This document shows, one piece after another, positions 5,345 to 9,105 of a stretch of 9,105 nt of DNA. The position numbers were made by a program, and so were the translations under genes. Source of the stretch: JAOPZW01 sp036379935 (lineage in GTDB: Bacteria; Actinomycetota; Thermoleophilia; Solirubrobacterales; Solirubrobacteraceae); NCBI GenBank assembly GCA_036379935.1, contig DASVFT010000017.1, forward strand, positions 1 to 9,105, read 5' to 3'. Numbering within the stretch: the stretch's first letter is position 1; every line of letters begins with the position of its first letter. Under the pieces are notes generated by a model, which saw nothing but the letters and a program-made list of their open reading frames with translations, ran no database searches and had not been told where the DNA came from.

Positions 5345-5884
5345 ATGGCTCGACTCCACGTGCTCCGCACTGTGGCGATCTGCGCCGCATGCCTCCTCGT
5401 ACCCGTCGCGTCGGCCTCCGCGTGCGCCGGCGCCGGGACGGCGCCCACGCCCGAGACCCTGGCGCGCGCGAAGAGCGCGACGCTGTGCCTCATCAACGCC
5501 GCCCGCAGCGAGCACGGCCTCCCACCCCTGGGGGCGACCGCGTCGCTCGCGCGCGCCGCCACCGCCCACAGCCGCGACATGACGGCCCGCGACTTCTTCG
5601 CTCACGCCACGCCGGGCGGCCTCACGCCGGCCAAGCGCATCGGGCGCGCCGGCTACCTCGCCGGGATCTCGACCTGGACCGTCGGAGAGACCATCGCCTG
5701 GGGCCGCGGAAGCTCGGCCTCACCGGCCGCGATCGTGCGCTCGTGGCTGAAGTCGCCGGCCCACCGGGCCATCCTGCTCGACGCCCGCTATCAGGACGTC
5801 GGCATCGGGATCGCCCCGGGCGTCCCGCAGGGCGGCGGGGGCGCGACGTTCACCGGCGACTTCGGCGCGCGCGGCGTGCGATAG
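5345..5884 (+). CDS. Secreted CAP-domain (YkwD/SCP-like) protein
   Basis: A 179-residue predicted exported protein. Residues 1-26 are a signal peptide (LRTVAICAACLLVPVASASA). The mature part is a CAP/SCP domain: LCLINAARSEHGLPPL at 47-62, AHSRDM at 74-79 (His75), FFAH, GYLAG, GETIAWG at 114-120 (Glu115), and SWLKSPAHRAILLDARYQDVG (from 133, His140), the usual cavity residues of the family. Cys27 and Cys48 probably form a disulfide. Bacterial CAP proteins are widespread and mostly of unknown function; some bind lipids or are linked to the cell wall. No other domain is present. It lies divergently from the Rrf2 gene and 10 nt before a small membrane-protein gene, so it probably heads a three-gene operon. 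Neither the ATG at 5345 nor the in-frame GTG at 5360 has a clear Shine-Dalgarno; I kept the ATG. Confidence 0.92.
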   Translation: MARLHVLRTVAICAACLLVPVASASACAGAGTAPTPETLARAKSATLCLINAARSEHGLPPLGATASLARAATAHSRDMTARDFFAHATPGGLTPAKRIGRAGYLAGISTWTVGETIAWGRGSSASPAAIVRSWLKSPAHRAILLDARYQDVGIGIAPGVPQGGGGATFTGDFGARGVR

Positions 5885-5894
5885 GCTCGAAGCC

Positions 5895-6065
5895 ATGGTC
5901 CTGGGGCTCAGCGCGTGGGCGGCCACCTTCGGCCTCGTGGTGGTCTTCTTCATCATCTTCCCGGCCCTGGTGCAGGGCCTGATCGCCTTCGCCATCGCTC
6001 AGGTCCTCGGCGAGCGAGCCGAGAACCAGGAGTACGCGCGCCGGCATCGCCTGCCGGGCTCGTAG
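5895..6065 (+). CDS. Small single-span membrane protein, unknown function
   Basis: A 56-codon reading frame. After an MVLGLSAWA start it has one strongly hydrophobic segment (residues about 9-36, with VVVFFIIFP near the middle). A charged C-terminal tail follows (GERAENQEYARRHRLPGS), predicted to be cytoplasmic by the positive-inside rule. It fits exactly between the CAP gene (10 nt upstream) and the dehydrogenase gene (12 nt downstream) on the same strand, and almost the whole gap would otherwise be empty. This packing and the clean transmembrane-plus-tail composition support a real gene. The start has only a weak purine-rich upstream sequence, so translation may depend on coupling. I do not recognise a family. 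Confidence 0.7.
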   Translation: MVLGLSAWAATFGLVVVFFIIFPALVQGLIAFAIAQVLGERAENQEYARRHRLPGS

Positions 6066-6077
6066 GGGCGAGCGAAC

Positions 6078-6962
6078 GTGGTCCGACCCGTCGCCGTCGT
6101 CAGCGGGGCCGCGCGCGGCATCGGGCTGGAGACGGCCCGTCGCCTTTCGGCGACCCATCGCGTGGCGCTCCTCGACCTCGACGAGGACGGCGTCGAGCGC
6201 GCCGCCGCCGAGCTTCGCGATGCCGTGGCCGCGCCCTGCGACATCACCGACGCCGACGCGGTCGCCGCCGCGGTCGAGCACGTCGTGGACCAGTGCGGCG
6301 GCATCGACGTCTGCATCTCCAACGCCGGCATCGCCACGGCCGGCGCGCTGCGACGACTCGACCCGGACGTCCTCGCCGCGCAGGTCAACGTCAACCTGAC
6401 CGGCAACTGGCGCTTCATCCACGCATGCCTGCCCCACGTCGTCGATCGCCGCGGCTACGTGCTGGGCGTGGCGTCGGCGGCCGCCCTGCTGGCGCCGCCG
6501 GGCCTCGGCCACTACGGCGCGTCCAAGGCGGGGCTCGAGCAGCTGCTGAACGTCCTGCGCCTGGAGGTCCGCCATCTCGGCGTCGACGTCGGCGTGGCCT
6601 ACTTTTTGTGGATCGACACCGACATGGTGCGCGGCACGGAGCACCATCACCCCGGCTTCGAGGCCATGCGCCGCAGCCTGCGCCGCCCGGCGAGCAGGAC
6701 GCTGCCCGTGGCCGCGGCGGCCGACGCGATCGCGCGCGGGGTCGAGCGCCGGTCGGCGCGGGTCGTCGCTCCGCGCTCGCTCGCCGCGCTCTACCGCCTC
6801 CGCGGGCTGCTCCCCGAGCTGTTCGGGCGCGAGGCGGCCGAGGCGTCGCCCGACCTCGATCGTCACACGGCCGAGATGGTGGCCGCACGCGGCGCGTTCG
6901 CCGCCGGCCTGCGGCCGGACGAGCGCGGCAGCGACGCCGCCGCCCGCAGCGCCGGGCGCTGA
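6078..6962 (+). CDS. Short-chain dehydrogenase/reductase (SDR)
   Basis: A 294-residue NAD(P)-dependent oxidoreductase with a Rossmann fold. The cofactor motif SGAARGIG (9-16) and Asp33/Asp35 after the second strand (LLDLDED) suggest preference for NAD(H) (inference). CDITD (54-58) is the usual adenine-contact region and SNAGI (81-85) the NAG motif. The catalytic set is Asn106, Ser133 (VASAAAL), Tyr146 and Lys150 (HYGASKAG). The WIDTDMV segment (178-184) after strand six is typical of actinobacterial SDRs. The last 25 residues or so are Ala/Arg-rich and probably disordered. The substrate cannot be read from sequence. GTG is the start, 12 nt after the small membrane gene, with a GGGGCGAG stretch upstream. 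It is the last gene of the CAP-membrane protein-SDR group; the reason for the grouping is unclear. Confidence 0.93.
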   Translation: MVRPVAVVSGAARGIGLETARRLSATHRVALLDLDEDGVERAAAELRDAVAAPCDITDADAVAAAVEHVVDQCGGIDVCISNAGIATAGALRRLDPDVLAAQVNVNLTGNWRFIHACLPHVVDRRGYVLGVASAAALLAPPGLGHYGASKAGLEQLLNVLRLEVRHLGVDVGVAYFLWIDTDMVRGTEHHHPGFEAMRRSLRRPASRTLPVAAAADAIARGVERRSARVVAPRSLAALYRLRGLLPELFGREAAEASPDLDRHTAEMVAARGAFAAGLRPDERGSDAAARSAGR

Positions 6963-6998
6963 CTACCCCAGCGGGCTAGAACGTCCGTCGAGCGGCTA

Positions 6999-7027
6999 TC
7001 AAGGCGCGCCGAACGGCTCGCCGATAA
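6999..7027 (+). promoter_or_regulatory. Putative sigma-28/WhiG-like promoter of the GGDEF operon
   Basis: TCAAGGCGCG (6999-7008) is followed by GCCGATAA (7020-7027), a perfect match to the -10 consensus of sigma-28 (FliA/WhiG) promoters, with 16 nt between TCAAG and GCCGATAA. The -35-like part is TCAA instead of TAAA. The expected transcript start is near 7034, giving a leader of about 50 nt to the ATG at 7084. The element shares the 10-mer and the GCCGAT with the region before the TasA-like gene. Which sigma factor uses it is inference. Confidence 0.58.
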
Positions 7028-7040
7028 GGATGATCGGATG

Positions 7041-7058
7041 CCGCCGCGGGGCCGGCGG
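7041..7058 (+). promoter_or_regulatory. Leader hairpin CCGCCG-N6-CGGCGG upstream of the GGDEF operon
   Basis: CCGCCG (7041-7046), a six-base loop and CGGCGG (7053-7058) form a perfect stem that extends to 7 bp with G7040 and C7059. It begins 15 nt after the CCGAT box and ends 25 nt before the start codon. This is the same order, stem and similar spacing as before the TasA-like gene. No T-run follows. Function unknown. Confidence 0.5.
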
Positions 7059-7073
7059 CTCGGGGGCAGGCAT

Positions 7074-7078
7074 GGAGG
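7074..7078 (+). promoter_or_regulatory. Ribosome-binding site fixing the start of the small gene
   Basis: GGAGG lies 5 nt before ATG 7084. It decides between three in-frame ATGs (7030, 7072, 7084): the first two lack such a site, and 7072 is itself overlapped by this one. Confidence 0.75.
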
Positions 7079-7083
7079 CTTTC

Positions 7084-7296
7084 ATGAACGTGGTGTGCGG
7101 GGTTCGCTGGGAGCGTGTCGACGATCGGCGTAGGGCGCTGCTTGCATGTCCGGCGGGCGCGCCCGACGCCGTCGCCGTACCTCAGTCCTCCCCGCCCACC
7201 GAGCTCCCGGGCGCGACCCTCCACCTGCTGCGCGGCGTGTCCGGACGCCGGCGGGTGGAGGTCGCCCCCGTGAGCCGGGACGGCGGGAGCCAGTGA
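7084..7296 (+). CDS. Small protein of unknown function preceding the GGDEF gene
   Basis: A 70-residue frame starting MNVVCGVRWERVDDRRRALL, with no signal peptide or membrane segment. Basic clusters occur at 24-26 nt scale on the coding strand (DDRRR near residue 15, GRRRVEV near 55), with Pro/Ser-rich sequence between. The strong GGAGG site and the 4-nt GTGA overlap with the downstream GGDEF gene argue that it is translated and coupled to it. Codon use includes AGG, GTA, CTT and TGT, which are uncommon in the neighbouring genes, so it may be recently evolved or weakly constrained. I do not recognise a family. It could be a partner or regulator of the cyclase, or mainly a leader frame that sets its translation level. 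Confidence 0.62.
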   Translation: MNVVCGVRWERVDDRRRALLACPAGAPDAVAVPQSSPPTELPGATLHLLRGVSGRRRVEVAPVSRDGGSQ

Positions 7297-9105
7297 CCCC
7301 CACGCCGCCCCGCCGCGTCTCGCTTCGCCGCCTGCAGCCCGGCGGCCGTCCGCGTGTGTGGGCGCTGATCGGCGCGATGGCGGCGGCCGCGCTCGCGCTG
7401 GCCTTCGGTCACGTGCGCGAGCTCGGGGCGCTGGGACCGGCGCCCCGGCCGTCGTGGTTGCTGCTGGCCGGCGCGTTCGCGGTCGCCGAGCTGTGCGTGG
7501 TGCACGTCGAGTTCCGCCGCAACGTGCACATCTTCTCGCTGAGCGAGCTGCCCCTCGTCTTCGGGCTCGTCTTCGCCGACCCGTCGGCGATGCTCCTCGC
7601 CGTCCTCTTCGGCCCGATCGTGGTCCTCCTCGTCAACCGCGGGCAGGCGGCCGTCAAGGTCGCCTTCAATCTCGCGCTCTTCTGCCTGGGAGCCGCGCTG
7701 GCCATCACGCTCTTCCGCGCGCTCGTGCCGTCGCGCGACGCGGTGGACCCGGCCGTCTGGGGCGCGGCGCTGGTCGCGGCCCTCGCCAACGCGGTGGTCG
7801 GCGCGCTGCTGGTGTGCGCGGCCATCCGGCTCTCCGGCCAGGCCATCGCGGCCTCGAAGCTCGCGCGCACGCTGGCCATGGCCACCGCGGTGTGCGTCAC
7901 CAACACCTGCCTCGCGCTCAGCGGCGCCGCCGCCGTGGCCAGCGACTCGCGGGCGGCCGTCCTGCTGCTCGTCCCCGCCGCCGCGGTCGTCCTCGCCTAC
8001 CGCGCCTACATGGCGGAGCGCCGCAAGCACGAGAGCCTCGAGTTCCTGCACGAGATCACACGGCTGCTGGCCCGCGCGCCCGACGTCGCCGCCGGCCTCA
8101 CCGCGCTGCTCCAGCGCACGCTGGACCTCTTCCGCGGCGACCTCGCCGAGATCATCCTCCTGCCCCCCGATCAGCGCTCCGAGCCGCTGTGCACCACCCT
8201 CGAGCAGGGTGGCGCCATGCAGCCGATGGCGCCCGCCGACCGCCACGTGGCCGAGGCCCTGCGCGCGCTCGTCGGCGGCGACACCCCCGCGCTCCTGCTC
8301 GAGCGCCCGCTGGCCGACCCGCTCCTCGACGCCGCGCTGGCGCGCCGCGGGGTGCGACGCGCGATGCTGGCCGCGCTGCCGGGCGAGACGCGCCTCGTCG
8401 GCACCTTCCTCGTGGCCCACCGCGGCACGGTCGGGACCTTCGACGACCACGACCTCACGCTGTTCGGCACCCTGGCCAACCACGCCAGCGTCTCGCTGGA
8501 GTACGACCGGCTCGAGCACGTCGTGACGCAGCTGCGCCAGCTCCAGGGCCGCCTCGAGCACCAGGCCTACCACGACCCGCTCACCGGGCTGGCCAATCGC
8601 GCGCTGTTCCTGGAGCGCCTCGGCGAGCTGCTGGACTCGGGCGAGCGCGACTACACGGTGCTCTTCCTCGACCTCGACGACTTCAAGACGATCAACGACA
8701 GCCTCGGCCATGCGATCGGCGACGAGCTGCTGGAGGCGATCGCCGGCCGCCTTCGCGGCACGCTGAAGGCCGACGACCTCGCCGCGCGGCTGGGCGGCGA
8801 CGAGTTCGCCATCCTGCTGCACGACGTCCACGACGGCGACGACGTGGCACGCGTCGCCGATCGCGTGATCGAGCTGCTCGAGCGTCCGTTCTCGGTCGCC
8901 GGCCACGAGGTCACCGCTCACGCCAGCCTCGGCGTCGTCGAAGGGTGGTCGGCCGACGTCGCCGACGCCGACGAGCTGCTGCGCAACGCCGACGTGGCCA
9001 TGTACACGGCCAAGAACGCCGGCAAGCAGCGCCACGAGGTCTTCGCGCCGGCGATGCACGCGGCCATGCTGCGCCGCCATCGGCTCAGGGACGACCTCCT
9101 GCGCG
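7293..9105 (+). CDS. Membrane-bound GAF-GGDEF diguanylate cyclase, probably GGDEF-EAL (partial, 3' end outside window)
   Basis: 604 complete codons are visible, and the frame is open to the window end. Residues about 23-235 hold seven or eight hydrophobic helices, with HVEFRRNVHIFSLSELPLVFG after the second. Residues about 247-410 look like a GAF sensor domain (SLEFLHEITRLLAR at the start, LTLFGTLANHASVSLEYDRL at the end). A short linker leads to the GGDEF domain: HDPLTGLANR from 427, LFLDLDDFKTINDSLGHAIGD, and an intact GGDEF at 501-505. The enzyme should therefore make c-di-GMP from two GTP. The product-inhibition I-site RxxD is KADD here. The last residues (MHAAMLRRHRLRDDLLR) are the usual linker into an EAL domain, so a C-terminal phosphodiesterase module is likely but not seen. 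The GTG start overlaps the small upstream gene by 4 nt, with GGGAG just before it. Confidence 0.93.
   Translation, partial: MTPTPPRRVSLRRLQPGGRPRVWALIGAMAAAALALAFGHVRELGALGPAPRPSWLLLAGAFAVAELCVVHVEFRRNVHIFSLSELPLVFGLVFADPSAMLLAVLFGPIVVLLVNRGQAAVKVAFNLALFCLGAALAITLFRALVPSRDAVDPAVWGAALVAALANAVVGALLVCAAIRLSGQAIAASKLARTLAMATAVCVTNTCLALSGAAAVASDSRAAVLLLVPAAAVVLAYRAYMAERRKHESLEFLHEITRLLARAPDVAAGLTALLQRTLDLFRGDLAEIILLPPDQRSEPLCTTLEQGGAMQPMAPADRHVAEALRALVGGDTPALLLERPLADPLLDAALARRGVRRAMLAALPGETRLVGTFLVAHRGTVGTFDDHDLTLFGTLANHASVSLEYDRLEHVVTQLRQLQGRLEHQAYHDPLTGLANRALFLERLGELLDSGERDYTVLFLDLDDFKTINDSLGHAIGDELLEAIAGRLRGTLKADDLAARLGGDEFAILLHDVHDGDDVARVADRVIELLERPFSVAGHEVTAHASLGVVEGWSADVADADELLRNADVAMYTAKNAGKQRHEVFAPAMHAAMLRRHRLRDDLLR

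Noticed and set aside
5850..6866. 338-codon minus-strand frame opposite the SDR and small membrane genes
   Set aside because: No recognisable motifs; a shadow of the SDR coding strand, which carries the complete catalytic set.
7003..7010. GGCGCGCC palindrome in the promoter-like element
   Set aside because: The palindrome is present only in the GGDEF copy; the other two copies diverge within it, so it is not part of the shared signal.
7182..9080. 632-codon minus-strand frame opposite the GGDEF gene
   Set aside because: Low-complexity Glu/Arg/Gly/Val-rich translation, antisense to a gene with clear transmembrane, GAF and GGDEF parts.
1..9105. CRISPR arrays, tRNA or rRNA genes, insertion sequences, attachment sites
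   Set aside because: No regularly spaced repeats, no tRNA-like cloverleaf or rRNA segment and no transposase or integrase were recognised in the window.

Overview
The window is very GC-rich, with strong G/C preference at third codon positions, GTG starts and tightly packed genes with 1-4 nt overlaps. This fits an actinobacterium. The CAP-domain protein (Cys just after the signal peptide plus an early LCLIN motif) and the mix of Suf, SipW/TasA-like and GGDEF proteins suggest class Thermoleophilia (Solirubrobacterales-like); that placement is inference.

Layout. Minus strand, 5208 down to 2294: an Rrf2-family regulator followed by sufC, sufS and sufU, part of the SUF iron-sulfur assembly machinery. 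No sufB or sufD is present. Minus strand, 2156 down to the left edge: a TasA/camelysin-like secreted protein, a SipW-type (Ser-His) signal peptidase, a secreted Ig-like protein with a related N-terminus, and the start of a fourth secreted protein with a TasA-like segment. These four overlap by 1-4 nt and look like one translationally coupled fibre or matrix cassette. Plus strand, 5345 to 6962: a secreted CAP-domain protein, a 56-residue single-helix membrane protein and a short-chain dehydrogenase, spaced 10-12 nt apart. Plus strand, 7084 to the right edge: a small unknown protein overlapping by 4 nt a membrane-GAF-GGDEF protein. It is cut off by the window end just where an EAL domain would be expected.

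The most interesting signal lies in the three intergenic regions over 100 nt. The regions before the TasA-like operon and before the GGDEF operon share a collinear module. It consists of TCAAGGCGCG, then GCCGAT about 10 nt later (like a sigma-28/WhiG-type promoter), then a hairpin with the same CCGCCG/CGGCGG stem, then a GGAGG ribosome-binding site. The distance from the -10-like box to the start codon is nearly the same (59 and 58 nt). A weaker copy of the promoter-like part precedes the CAP gene. This suggests that c-di-GMP synthesis and a TasA/SipW-like surface structure are co-regulated, possibly by a WhiG/FliA-type sigma factor. Separately, a 7-bp inverted repeat overlaps the Rrf2 promoter and is probably its autoregulatory operator.
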